Origin: a bacterium
Lineage (GTDB): Bacteria > Patescibacteriota > Saccharimonadia > Saccharimonadales > UBA4665
Assembly (NCBI GenBank): GCA_021850365.1
Contig: JAJZMH010000029.1
Span: 1-52,184, forward strand
DNA: 52,184 bases
Direction of reading: 5' to 3'
Under the pieces are notes generated by a model. The model had not been told where the DNA came from, did not search any database, and saw only the letters and a program-made list of their open reading frames with translations. The translations under genes were made by a program, and so were the position numbers. Shown in pieces: positions 16,666 to 23,975 of the stretch. How positions within the stretch are numbered: position 1 is the stretch's first letter; the number at the start of each line of letters is the position of its first letter.

Positions 16666-16788
16666 ATGGAAGATCTTAAATCTATTCGAGAGGGTAACGA
16701 TATAAATCGTGAATTAGAATCAGTTCTAGAAGAGCTTTTAGATATTTATTTAATACTACTAGATATTCAACAAACAACTGTGGAGTAA
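16666..16788 (+). CDS. 40-residue acidic peptide upstream of the recombinase
   Basis: ATG at 16666, TAA at 16786-16788, 2 bp before the recombinase ATG. The product is acidic and amphipathic (ELESVLEELLDIYLILLDI), probably a single helix or coiled coil. The recombinase ribosome site (GTGGAG) lies within its last codons, so the two are translationally coupled. A TATAAT at 16637-16642 is correctly placed for their promoter. A directionality factor or inhibitor of the recombinase is possible but not shown. It lies just downstream of the AGGATA repeat array, so its expression would be under the same control. Confidence 0.6.
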   Translation: MEDLKSIREGNDINRELESVLEELLDIYLILLDIQQTTVE

Positions 16789-16790
16789 CT

Positions 16791-18278
16791 ATGAATAATC
16801 AAAAATTAAATACTGTAATCCTAGCTAGAGTATCTTCTAAGTCCCAGGAAGAAGAAGGATATTCGCTTGATTCACAGCTTAAATTGCTTTCGTTATATTG
16901 TAACCAGCATGATCTAAATGTCATTAAGGTTTTTAAAATTGCCGAAACTGCTTCTAGAGATCAAGGCAGAAAAGTATTTAAGGAGCTAATGCAATTTATG
17001 ATAGAAGAAAGCGTTTATCATTTAGTGGTTGAAAAAACAGATCGTTTTACTAGAAATTTTAAGGATGCAGTAGTAATTGATGATTGGTTAGAGGCAAACG
17101 AAGATCGCAGGCTCCATGCTGTTAAAGAAAATATCTTATTACATAAAAATGCTAAATCTGATGTTAAATTCATTTGGAATATAAACGTATCAATTGCTAA
17201 AAAATATACAGACAATTTACGTGAAGAAGCTATGAAGGGTTGGAAAGAAAAATTAGCCCAAGGATGGCTTCCTGGCTTCCCTCCTCCAGGGTATCAGACT
17301 GTTAGTGAGAATCATAAGAAGATTCATGTCCCAAATATTCAGACGAAGGATATTATGATAGATGCCTTTAAAACCTATTTACTGCCAGGCCAGACCATTA
17401 AGACGATTACCGAAAAACTAAACAAGGCAGGTCTTCGAACTAGACACAATAAGCCTTATTCTAAAAGTCACGTAGCAAGGATATTAAAAAATCCGTTTTA
17501 TATTGGAATTAACCATTTTAATGGGGTAGATTATCCTGGGGCTCAAGAAAAATTAATATCTGAAAAGTTATTTTATAAGGTTCAGCTAAAGATGAATAGT
17601 GGTCAGACAAAAGAATATCAAAAACATCATTGTCCCTATCAAGGAATGATTAGATGTATGGATTGTAACTCACTTGTTACGTGGCAACTCCAAAAAGGTA
17701 GATATTACGGACTTTGTAGACGGCTTAATAGCACCTGTAAGTGCTCACCAGCACTGAAGGAGGAAAATATTGATGATGCCGTTAAAACAGCCCTAAAACA
17801 AGTAGTATGCCCGTATCCTGCTTTAATTAATTGGATAGTTCAAAAACTAGGTGAACTGAATATTAACAAGTCCAAAAACGATGATGACATGAGAGCTAGT
17901 TTAAATAAACAAATACATCATTATCGTCAAATGGACGATAATCTATATGACGATAAATTATCTGGGCTTATAACTATAAAAAAATATCAAATAAAACACC
18001 AGGAGTTTAATAGTAAAATAGAAAATTTAAACAAAGAAATCGATAGTCTTAATATTAATCGTAACTTGGATCTAGATTATAAAATTAAATTAATTGAACT
18101 TAGCCAAAAGGCAGATTTAATATACCAAAATGGCACTGCCGATCAAAAACGCTTAATAATTTCCAAACTTTTTGAAAATCTAACAATGAAAGGAGGTATC
18201 CTATCTATTAAATACAATCAAGTAATGACTATTTTTAGTCAAAAATTAGAGCAATCCATTAATATAATGAAAGGATAA
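16791..18278 (+). CDS. Large serine recombinase (integrase)
   Basis: 495 residues. The resolvase catalytic domain covers about 8-150 with the nucleophile S15 in LARVSSKSQ, R13, and the active-site D84-R85-x2-R88 of EKTDRFTRN. The recombinase domain (about 160-265) contains PPGYQT and VARILKNPFYIGINHF. A zinc ribbon follows with C281, C289, C292, C309 and C316/C318 as possible ligands, then a long coiled coil from about 365 to 430 typical of large serine integrases. It is 87 bp from the tRNA-Gln 3' end, the element boundary, and is therefore the likely integrase of this element. Serine integrases use short crossover cores, so the tRNA target seen here is less usual than for tyrosine integrases. 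Confidence 0.93.
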   Translation: MNNQKLNTVILARVSSKSQEEEGYSLDSQLKLLSLYCNQHDLNVIKVFKIAETASRDQGRKVFKELMQFMIEESVYHLVVEKTDRFTRNFKDAVVIDDWLEANEDRRLHAVKENILLHKNAKSDVKFIWNINVSIAKKYTDNLREEAMKGWKEKLAQGWLPGFPPPGYQTVSENHKKIHVPNIQTKDIMIDAFKTYLLPGQTIKTITEKLNKAGLRTRHNKPYSKSHVARILKNPFYIGINHFNGVDYPGAQEKLISEKLFYKVQLKMNSGQTKEYQKHHCPYQGMIRCMDCNSLVTWQLQKGRYYGLCRRLNSTCKCSPALKEENIDDAVKTALKQVVCPYPALINWIVQKLGELNINKSKNDDDMRASLNKQIHHYRQMDDNLYDDKLSGLITIKKYQIKHQEFNSKIENLNKEIDSLNINRNLDLDYKIKLIELSQKADLIYQNGTADQKRLIISKLFENLTMKGGILSIKYNQVMTIFSQKLEQSINIMKG

Positions 18279-18281
18279 AAT

Positions 18282-18365
18282 ATGACATTCAAAACTGCAA
18301 AAAGTAAAGCTCATAACAGAGATAAAAAAGTTCAATTGAACAAAAATAAGGAGCTTTGGAGCATT
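18282..18365 (+). other. Right half of an ORF that would be completed by excision
   Basis: An ATG at 18282, 3 bp after the recombinase stop, opens 28 lysine-rich codons before the frame enters the tRNA antisense at 18366. In the integrated state the frame continues through the tRNA to TAA and yields a meaningless tRNA translation. Joined at the repeat to 7687, the same frame continues for 37 codons to TAA at 7798-7800, overlapping the PLD start. Confidence 0.45.
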
Positions 18366-18382
18366 TGGCTAGGACGGAGGGA
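18366..18382 (+). repeat. Right attachment repeat: 3' end of the intact tRNA-Gln
   Basis: TGGCTAGGACGGAGGGA, in the same orientation as 7687-7703 with one mismatch. It forms the acceptor end, with CCA, of the functional tRNA gene, so integration preserves the tRNA. Confidence 0.8.
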
Positions 18383-18440
18383 TTCGAACCCCCGAATGCC
18401 AGGACCAAAACCTGGTGCCTTACCACTTGGCGACGTCCTA
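18366..18440 (-). tRNA. trnQ: tRNA-Gln (anticodon TTG)
   Basis: 75 nt including encoded CCA. Acceptor TAGGACG pairs with CGTCCTA, discriminator G. The anticodon stem CCAGG/CCTGG closes the loop TTTTGGT, giving anticodon TTG (reads CAA/CAG). T-arm GGGGGTTCGAATCCC is intact. Its 3' end is the insertion target of the adjacent element. Confidence 0.95.
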
Positions 18441-18454
18441 TTAACTACCAATGA

Positions 18455-18483
18455 ATTTTAACTTAATTTTTAAGTATCATCAA
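18455..18483 (-). promoter_or_regulatory. Promoter of tRNA-Gln
   Basis: On the minus strand: TTGATG (complement of 18478-18483), 17-bp spacer, TAAAAT (complement of 18455-18460). The mature tRNA starts 15 bp after the -10. Confidence 0.6.
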
Positions 18484-18530
18484 CAATAAGTTATATAATT
18501 AAAACATAATAAGGTAATATTGATAAGAAT

Positions 18531-19445
18531 ATGTCTAAAAAGTTTATTAATCCTATGGACTATATCCATCCATTAAATGTTAATGGTCTTGAATGTAGAT
18601 ATTTATTTATACCTGCAAGATCTAAAAGGATTAAATCTAATTTATTAATTATTTATGACCTTAATTCAAATATAGAAAAATGGTTTGGCTATCTAACTGC
18701 TTTATCAAGGTTTAGTAATATAACGATGATTGATCTTCCAGGACTAGGTGGAGCTGACAGTTTTTTTTCAATAGGAATATGCCCTAATTTAGATAATATG
18801 GTTAGTTATTTATCTTCAGTTATTAAACTAAAATTTAGGAGGAAGAAATTATCTATTCTGGGGATTGGTTATGGCTTTGCTGTAGTTACGAAAATGCTCC
18901 AAGATAATCCAGATATCTTAAGTAAAGTTAATAATCTAATATCTATAAACGGTTATACTCATTTTGAAGATTTTAATTTAAATTTATTTAATAAAATTAA
19001 AATTTATCTAAACTATATATATTCTAAAAGTAAGTTAATGACTTCTATGGTTGCTAGCATAAGAAAAAGCAATTACTATCTAGTTAAAAAATATGATGAT
19101 AACTTTTTTAAAAAGTATTTAGGTGTTAAATTCCCATATTTGAAACAATTTGCCATTGATTTAGATAAATCCATAGATTTCAGAACAGAAAATGTTATAA
19201 AATTTGATGTATTAAAATTAGATCTTTGTTCACATAATAAGATCAATAAACCTTTATGGGTTATGAACGTTGCTCCATCTAAAAAGTATTTATCAAATCG
19301 TGCTGAACAACATCTTAAAGTTATTTATTCAAACTATAATTATCTAAATTTACGAATTCGTAAGATGCCATATTTAATCAATGATGAAAAATTTGGATTA
19401 AAATTAATTCCACATAAACTAAAAGATATCCTTAAAAAACAATAA
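18531..19445 (+). CDS. Alpha/beta-hydrolase-fold protein lacking the nucleophile
   Basis: 304 residues with an alpha/beta-hydrolase ground plan: strand LLIIYDLNSN, the oxyanion-like MIDLPGLGGAD (about residues 66-76) and a nucleophile-elbow position LSILGIGYGFAV. The elbow reads G111-I-G113-Y-G115, so the expected Ser/Asp/Cys nucleophile is Gly. The protein is therefore either inactive or catalytically different. The C-terminal half is very rich in Lys, Asn and Tyr, with little recognisable. TATAAT lies at 18494-18499. It is the first chromosomal gene to the right of the integrated element and is transcribed toward the AI-2E family gene. A structural or binding role is possible. Confidence 0.55.
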   Translation: MSKKFINPMDYIHPLNVNGLECRYLFIPARSKRIKSNLLIIYDLNSNIEKWFGYLTALSRFSNITMIDLPGLGGADSFFSIGICPNLDNMVSYLSSVIKLKFRRKKLSILGIGYGFAVVTKMLQDNPDILSKVNNLISINGYTHFEDFNLNLFNKIKIYLNYIYSKSKLMTSMVASIRKSNYYLVKKYDDNFFKKYLGVKFPYLKQFAIDLDKSIDFRTENVIKFDVLKLDLCSHNKINKPLWVMNVAPSKKYLSNRAEQHLKVIYSNYNYLNLRIRKMPYLINDEKFGLKLIPHKLKDILKKQ

Positions 19446-19452
19446 TTACAAT

Positions 19453-19481
19453 TTGCAATTTGATATATTTACTTGGATAAT
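19453..19481 (+). promoter_or_regulatory. Promoter of the AI-2E family gene, leaderless
   Basis: TTGCAA (19453-19458), 17-bp spacer, GATAAT (19476-19481). The ATG at 19488 is at +7 from the -10 end, so transcription should begin at the start codon. Confidence 0.6.
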
Positions 19482-19487
19482 ATATGT

Positions 19488-20624
19488 ATGTTTAGATTAA
19501 AAAAATCTGACAATAAAACTATTGAAGTAGACATTTCAACCCAGACTTTTATCAAGATTGCAGTTTTGGTCGTAGCTATGTTACTTCTAGTAGTAATTTT
19601 TAGAAAAACTAGCCATGCACTTTTACTAATTTTTGTATCATTTTTTCTAGCCCTTGCCCTAAATGCTCCCGTGCATGCTATTTCTAAAATTATTCCTGGA
19701 AAGCTAAAGGGTAATAGGTCACTTGCTACCACGATTTCTTTTTTAATTGTAGTAATAATTTTGGGAGGGTTTATTGCCTATGTTATACCTCCTGTAGTTC
19801 ATCAGACCGAAAGCTTTATTAGTGCTGCACCTAGATTAATTTCAGATTTTAATAACCAAACAGGAGCTATCGGACATCTTATTCGCCATTATCATTTATC
19901 TTCACAAGTTAATCAAATTTCTAAACAATTATCTAATAGATTACATAATGTTGGTGGTGTAGCTTTTTCGGCAATTGCCGATATTGGAAAAAGTGTCTTT
20001 GCGATTGTTACTGTTTTAGTATTGACCTTTATGATGTTAATTGAAGGACCAGGATGGTTAAGAAAGGCTCAGAAACGAATTCCTAATCAGTACCATGATC
20101 TAACGGTGAACGCATCAAATGATATGTACAAGGTTATTAAAGGTTACGTTAACGGGCAAGTTCTTTTGGCATTTTTGGCTGCAGTTTTAATTTCACCAAT
20201 GGTCTTTATATTGCACTTTAGTTATCCTGTAGCATTAATAGTAGTTATCTTTATTTGTGGTTTAATTCCAATGGTTGGTCATACAATTGGAGCAATTATT
20301 GTTACTACGGTCGGCCTATTTCATTCATTTTCTGCAGGATTAATTATTTTAATCTATTATATTTTGTATCAACAATTTGAAAATTATGTACTCCAACCTA
20401 AAATTCAGGCTAACTCTACTAAAATGTCGCCACTTTTGGTTTTTATCTCTTTAGTAATTGGTATAGATTTTGGTGGATTGTTAGGTGGATTGGTTGCAAT
20501 CCCGTTAATGGGTTGTTTAAGGATATTAATTTTAGAATTGTTTAAAATGTATGGACTAATAACAAAGAAAGAATTTAAAGAAGCCGTCGAAGTAACCGAA
20601 TCTACCTCAGGAAATAATAATTAA
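19488..20624 (+). CDS. AI-2E family transporter (PerM/TqsA-like)
   Basis: About 378-residue polytopic membrane protein. Seven or eight hydrophobic segments: two at the N-terminus, then IAYVIPPVV, a soluble stretch around residues 110-150, VFAIVTVLVLTFMMLIEGP, and the C-terminal block with LIPMVGHTIGA and YYILYQQFENYVLQPKI that is diagnostic for the family (PF01594). Members export autoinducer-2, peptides or Na+/H+; the substrate cannot be assigned here. I start it at ATG 19488 instead of an upstream TTG (19473) because a well-formed promoter places +1 exactly at this ATG. The gene ends one base before the convergent cysS gene ends. Confidence 0.85.
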   Translation: MFRLKKSDNKTIEVDISTQTFIKIAVLVVAMLLLVVIFRKTSHALLLIFVSFFLALALNAPVHAISKIIPGKLKGNRSLATTISFLIVVIILGGFIAYVIPPVVHQTESFISAAPRLISDFNNQTGAIGHLIRHYHLSSQVNQISKQLSNRLHNVGGVAFSAIADIGKSVFAIVTVLVLTFMMLIEGPGWLRKAQKRIPNQYHDLTVNASNDMYKVIKGYVNGQVLLAFLAAVLISPMVFILHFSYPVALIVVIFICGLIPMVGHTIGAIIVTTVGLFHSFSAGLIILIYYILYQQFENYVLQPKIQANSTKMSPLLVFISLVIGIDFGGLLGGLVAIPLMGCLRILILELFKMYGLITKKEFKEAVEVTESTSGNNN

Positions 20625-22031
20625 TTATTTCCATCTCCAAATATAATAATTAGGTCTATCTTCTATTAGAATATTACTTTCTTCTAATTCTTTTCTTATT
20701 TGATCTGCTTTAATAAAGTCTTTATTAGCCCTAGCCTTTTCTCTATCTTCAAGTTTATTTTTAAATACTTGATCGATGTCTGGAACATCTAATAACTTTA
20801 AACCTAATAGTTCATCTAATTTAGATAAAAACCAGTTAAAATCTTTTTGATTTGTTTCAGATATTCTATTAACAAGTGTTTGATCAATAATTTGGCTTAA
20901 ATATGCAAGTACCTTGGGAGTATTTAGATTATCTGATAAAAACAATATAATTTGATCTATAATCGATTTAAAATCTATTATAGTAGTTGAGTTTTGTTGA
21001 TCTATTTGAAATCTTAAAACAGACATTGCCTTAAAGTCTGAATATCTAATCTTTGCTGATTCTAGGCTTTCTAGGCTAAATTTAGATTGATTTTGGTAAT
21101 GTGACTCCAATATATGCATTCTAAGATCCATAGGATTATAACCAAGCTTCCTTAAGTCTTCTAATGTAATTCCATTTCCTAAAGATTTGGAAATTTTTTG
21201 ATTATTGACAGTTAAATGATTGCTATGTAACCAATAATTAGCAAGAGGTTTGCCAGTAATGGCCTGGCTTTGGGCTATTTCGTTAGTGTGATGTATTGGT
21301 ATATGATCAATTCCTCCAGTATGCAAGTCTAGAGTATCTCCAAGATATTTCATACTCATTGCTGAACATTCTATATGCCATCCTGGAAATCCTTTTCCAA
21401 ATGGACTATCCCATTCCATATCTCTTTTTTGATCTTTTGGACTAAATTTCCATAAACTAAAATCTGAGGGGTTTCTTTTTGAAGGATTAAATTCTACTCT
21501 TTTGCCTGGTTGTTGATCATCTAAATCTAGTTTGGCAAAATTTGGATATTCCTTGAATTTGGATGTATCGTAATAGATCCCGTCGTTTTCTATTTTATAT
21601 GTATATCCTTTCTCTTGTAATTTTAGGATTAGATCAATTTGATCTTGAATATGATCCGTGGCTTTAACAATTAAAGTTGGATTTAATAAATTTAGCTCAT
21701 CCCATGATTTAAAAAATTCATTTTGGTAAAATTCAGCAATTTCCCATGCTGTTTGATGTTCTTTATTTGCTTTTTTTTGAATCTTGTCTTCTCCCTCATC
21801 TTGGTCAGAGGTTAAGTGACCAACATCAGTAATGTTGATTACCCATTTTGGACTGTATTCATTAGCTTTCAATGCCCTAATTAGTAAATCCATTCGTACA
21901 TAATTAAACCAATGTCCAATATGAGCATGATCATAAACAGTTGGTCCACAAGTATAAACGGTTACCTTTGGAGGATTTTGAGGTTTAAATTCCTCAATTT
22001 CTCTAGTTAAAGTGTTATATATTTTGAGCAT
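20625..22031 (-). CDS. cysS: Cysteinyl-tRNA synthetase
   Basis: 468-residue class I synthetase that charges tRNA-Cys. HIGH-type motif in YDHAHIGHW after TVYTCGPT (C of the zinc site), the second zinc ligands in WHIECSAMS and DLHTGGIDHIPIHHTNE, and the KMSKS motif as KISKSLGNGI. The family normally has FPHHENE where this has IPIHHTNE. The zinc ligands remain, in contrast to RecR and DnaX nearby. Its start overlaps the end of the DHH phosphoesterase gene by 17 bp, so it is the last gene of a recR-nrnA-cysS run. Confidence 0.97.
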   Translation of the reverse strand: MLKIYNTLTREIEEFKPQNPPKVTVYTCGPTVYDHAHIGHWFNYVRMDLLIRALKANEYSPKWVINITDVGHLTSDQDEGEDKIQKKANKEHQTAWEIAEFYQNEFFKSWDELNLLNPTLIVKATDHIQDQIDLILKLQEKGYTYKIENDGIYYDTSKFKEYPNFAKLDLDDQQPGKRVEFNPSKRNPSDFSLWKFSPKDQKRDMEWDSPFGKGFPGWHIECSAMSMKYLGDTLDLHTGGIDHIPIHHTNEIAQSQAITGKPLANYWLHSNHLTVNNQKISKSLGNGITLEDLRKLGYNPMDLRMHILESHYQNQSKFSLESLESAKIRYSDFKAMSVLRFQIDQQNSTTIIDFKSIIDQIILFLSDNLNTPKVLAYLSQIIDQTLVNRISETNQKDFNWFLSKLDELLGLKLLDVPDIDQVFKNKLEDREKARANKDFIKADQIRKELEESNILIEDRPNYYIWRWK

Positions 22032-23022
22032 CTAATTTATTTATTATATGACTGATTTTAGTAGTTAAATCATTAATTAACAAATTTATGTCAGAATATT
22101 CATAGGTTTTAAATCCTGAGGCATAATCATGTCCTCCTCCTCCAAATTCTTTGGCCAGTTCATTTGCTATTGGATATCCATAATTAGCGCGTATTTTAGC
22201 AGTGATTTTACCGTCATCATATATTTTTAATGCTATTGAGATAATGCAACCCGAAATTAAACGCATATCATCTAGAACTAAGATAGATGGATTATATTCA
22301 GGACTATATCTTTTTATTTCATCTGCGGGAATTATTATTATAGATAACTTATTGTCTAAATATGTCTGAATTCTTTGTAAAAGCTGGCCCTTATATTTAG
22401 TTAATTCTAGGCTCTTTTGATTGTATTCACGTCTTAGTTGATCTAATTCAGGAAGCTTTACCCCATTTTCTACTAGATCTGCTATTGTTCGAATTGTTTG
22501 AGGAGTTGTTTGTTCAGTGGTTAACCCTAAACTGTCTGAGAGGATGCTAATAGCTAGCATTTTAGATGCTTCTAAATTTAATTTAAGTTCTAAAGACTTA
22601 GAAATGTTATAAATTAATTCGCCCGTTGAAGATAAGGCTTGATTAATCATGATGTGTTCAAAGGGCAAGTTATCTTCTACATTATGATGATCAAGAACTA
22701 CAACAATTTTATTTTTAAGAGAATTTGGATAATTTTTAGATAACTTTTCTAATAACGAAATACTTGAAGTATCTACAATAAAGACCAAATCAAAATTATT
22801 GGGAAAATAATTATTAACCCTACTCCAACCCTGCATATATTTTAAATATCCAGGAATAGAAGTTGCGCAATATAAAAAAGTATCTTTGCCTTTTTCATGA
22901 AATATTTGCTCCAAAGCAAGCGCACTACCTAGACTATCTCCATCGGGATTATCTGGTTGGATAATAAGGATATTTGTCGAACTATTAATTAAATCTTTGA
23001 GTTTTGAGTATTGTTCATTCAT
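22015..23022 (-). CDS. DHH-family phosphoesterase (NrnA-like)
   Basis: 335-residue DHH/DHHA1 protein that would degrade nano-RNA or cyclic-dinucleotide-derived dinucleotides, or 3'-phosphoadenosine phosphate. Mn-binding motifs: QPDNPDGDSLGSALAL (motif I), VDTSS (motif II), VVLDHHNVED (motif III, DHH), and the C-terminal DHHA1 signature GGGGHDYASGFK. Overlaps recR upstream by 4 bp and cysS downstream by 17 bp, which points to one transcript. Substrate preference cannot be read from the sequence. Confidence 0.9.
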   Translation of the reverse strand: MNEQYSKLKDLINSSTNILIIQPDNPDGDSLGSALALEQIFHEKGKDTFLYCATSIPGYLKYMQGWSRVNNYFPNNFDLVFIVDTSSISLLEKLSKNYPNSLKNKIVVVLDHHNVEDNLPFEHIMINQALSSTGELIYNISKSLELKLNLEASKMLAISILSDSLGLTTEQTTPQTIRTIADLVENGVKLPELDQLRREYNQKSLELTKYKGQLLQRIQTYLDNKLSIIIIPADEIKRYSPEYNPSILVLDDMRLISGCIISIALKIYDDGKITAKIRANYGYPIANELAKEFGGGGHDYASGFKTYEYSDINLLINDLTTKISHIINKLDAQNI

Positions 23023-23627
23023 TTGACTAAGTATCTGCCTTCAAGTGCTTTAGTTAGAGTTATTATATCTGCATATTCAATATCAATTCCCGTTGGTAAT
23101 CCTTGTGCTAAACGAGATAATAGGATATTTTTATCCTTTAGTAATTGATTTAAATAAATTGCTGTTGTTTCACCTTCAACAGATGCGTTAAGAGCAAATA
23201 TTACTTCTTTGACATTATCTTCATCGACTCGTTTAATTAATTCTTTTATGTGTAACTGGTCTGAAGATATGTTATCTAATGGTGATATCAGACCTCCTAA
23301 TACGTGGTAAGTACCTTTAAATTGGTTCGTTTTTTCTATTGCATAGATATCAAAAGGTTCACTTACTACTGCAATTATTGTCTTGTCTCTTTTGGGATCT
23401 AGGTACAGATCTGAATATTCTTGATCTGATGAGATTATTGCAAATGTCTTTTTACAAAAAGAAATTTTAGAATGAAGATTATTTAAAGAGTCTGATAGAT
23501 TTTGAGCAATTTTAGGGTCTCTTTTGAGAAGATAATTGGCATATCTCTCGGCTGTTCTTGAGCCTACCCCTGGTAGCAGGCAGAAAGCCTCAACCAATTC
23601 ATCTAAAGCTTTTGGTAATTTATCCAT
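23019..23627 (-). CDS. recR: Recombination mediator RecR without its zinc finger
   Basis: 202 residues. The N-terminal HhH region (FCLLPGVGSRTAERYA) and the C-terminal Toprim domain (KTIIAVVSEPFDIYAIEKT, then EVIFALNASVEGETTA and SRLAQGLPTGIDIEYAD) are clear. RecR normally carries a CxxC...CxxC zinc finger between them; here residues 52-80 keep only C58, the other ligand positions being Lys, Thr or Asp. Length is normal, so the module was remodelled rather than deleted. It acts with RecO and RecF in gap repair. Neighbours are ybaB (18 bp upstream) and nrnA (overlapping), the classic dnaX-ybaB-recR neighbourhood in spread form. Confidence 0.92.
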   Translation of the reverse strand: MDKLPKALDELVEAFCLLPGVGSRTAERYANYLLKRDPKIAQNLSDSLNNLHSKISFCKKTFAIISSDQEYSDLYLDPKRDKTIIAVVSEPFDIYAIEKTNQFKGTYHVLGGLISPLDNISSDQLHIKELIKRVDEDNVKEVIFALNASVEGETTAIYLNQLLKDKNILLSRLAQGLPTGIDIEYADIITLTKALEGRYLVK

Positions 23628-23644
23628 GGTAAATTAATGGAATT

Positions 23645-23938
23645 CTATAAACCTAGATTCCCTAATGCTCCCATCATAGGTTGCATTTTTTCTGCTGCAA
23701 TTCTTTGTGAACTCGAAAGTGCTTCCCTAATTGCTTCTGTAAGCCAAATTTCTAATTGTTCAATATCATCTATATCTACATCATCTGGATTAATTTTTAT
23801 TTTTTTAATTTTTTGGTCTCCACTAATTTCAACAACTACAGCACCATCACCTTTAGTTACACTAATTATTTGGTGTTCTAATTCTTTTTGAATTTTTCTA
23901 GCCTTTAATAACATTTTGGCTTGATCAAACTTACTCAT
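23645..23938 (-). CDS. YbaB/EbfC family nucleoid-associated protein
   Basis: 97 residues with the expected helix - three strands - helix layout: MLLKARKIQKELEHQIISV, the strand region GDGAVVVEISGDQKIKKIKI and a C-terminal helix ending with MQPMMGALGNLGL. Forms a small DNA-binding dimer. It precedes recR by 17 bp on the same strand, the near-universal order in bacteria. Its ATG is preceded by GGGGGAAATTAT on the minus strand, a plausible ribosome site. Confidence 0.93.
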   Translation of the reverse strand: MSKFDQAKMLLKARKIQKELEHQIISVTKGDGAVVVEISGDQKIKKIKINPDDVDIDDIEQLEIWLTEAIREALSSSQRIAAEKMQPMMGALGNLGL

Positions 23939-23975
23939 ATAATTTCCCCCATTATTTTCTATTATTTATATTTTA

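Larger units (their letters stand above)
7687..18382. mobile_element. Integrative (probably mobilizable) element inserted at the 3' end of tRNA-Gln
   Basis: About 10.7 kb between two copies of a 17-bp direct repeat (16/17 identical), one being the 3' end of the intact tRNA-Gln and the other an orphan fragment at 7687. The large serine recombinase lies next to the tRNA end, the usual place for an integrase. Cargo: PLD-family nuclease, XRE/small/DUF5677-like cassette, VirD4-like ATPase, LexA-methyltransferase fusion, candidate restriction enzyme, replication-relaxation wHTH protein. No VirB4, pilus or classical relaxase gene is seen, so conjugation would need helper functions. Closing the circle in silico at the repeat makes a continuous 65-codon ORF running into the PLD gene, which supports these boundaries. 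Orientation: the element lies downstream of the tRNA. Confidence 0.8.

Noticed and set aside
18366-18462. Continuation of the 18282 ORF through tRNA-Gln antisense
   Set aside because: The part over the tRNA reads RRDSNPRMPGPKPG, the well-known false peptide from antisense tRNA. Only the part left of 18366 is considered, joined to the other end of the element.
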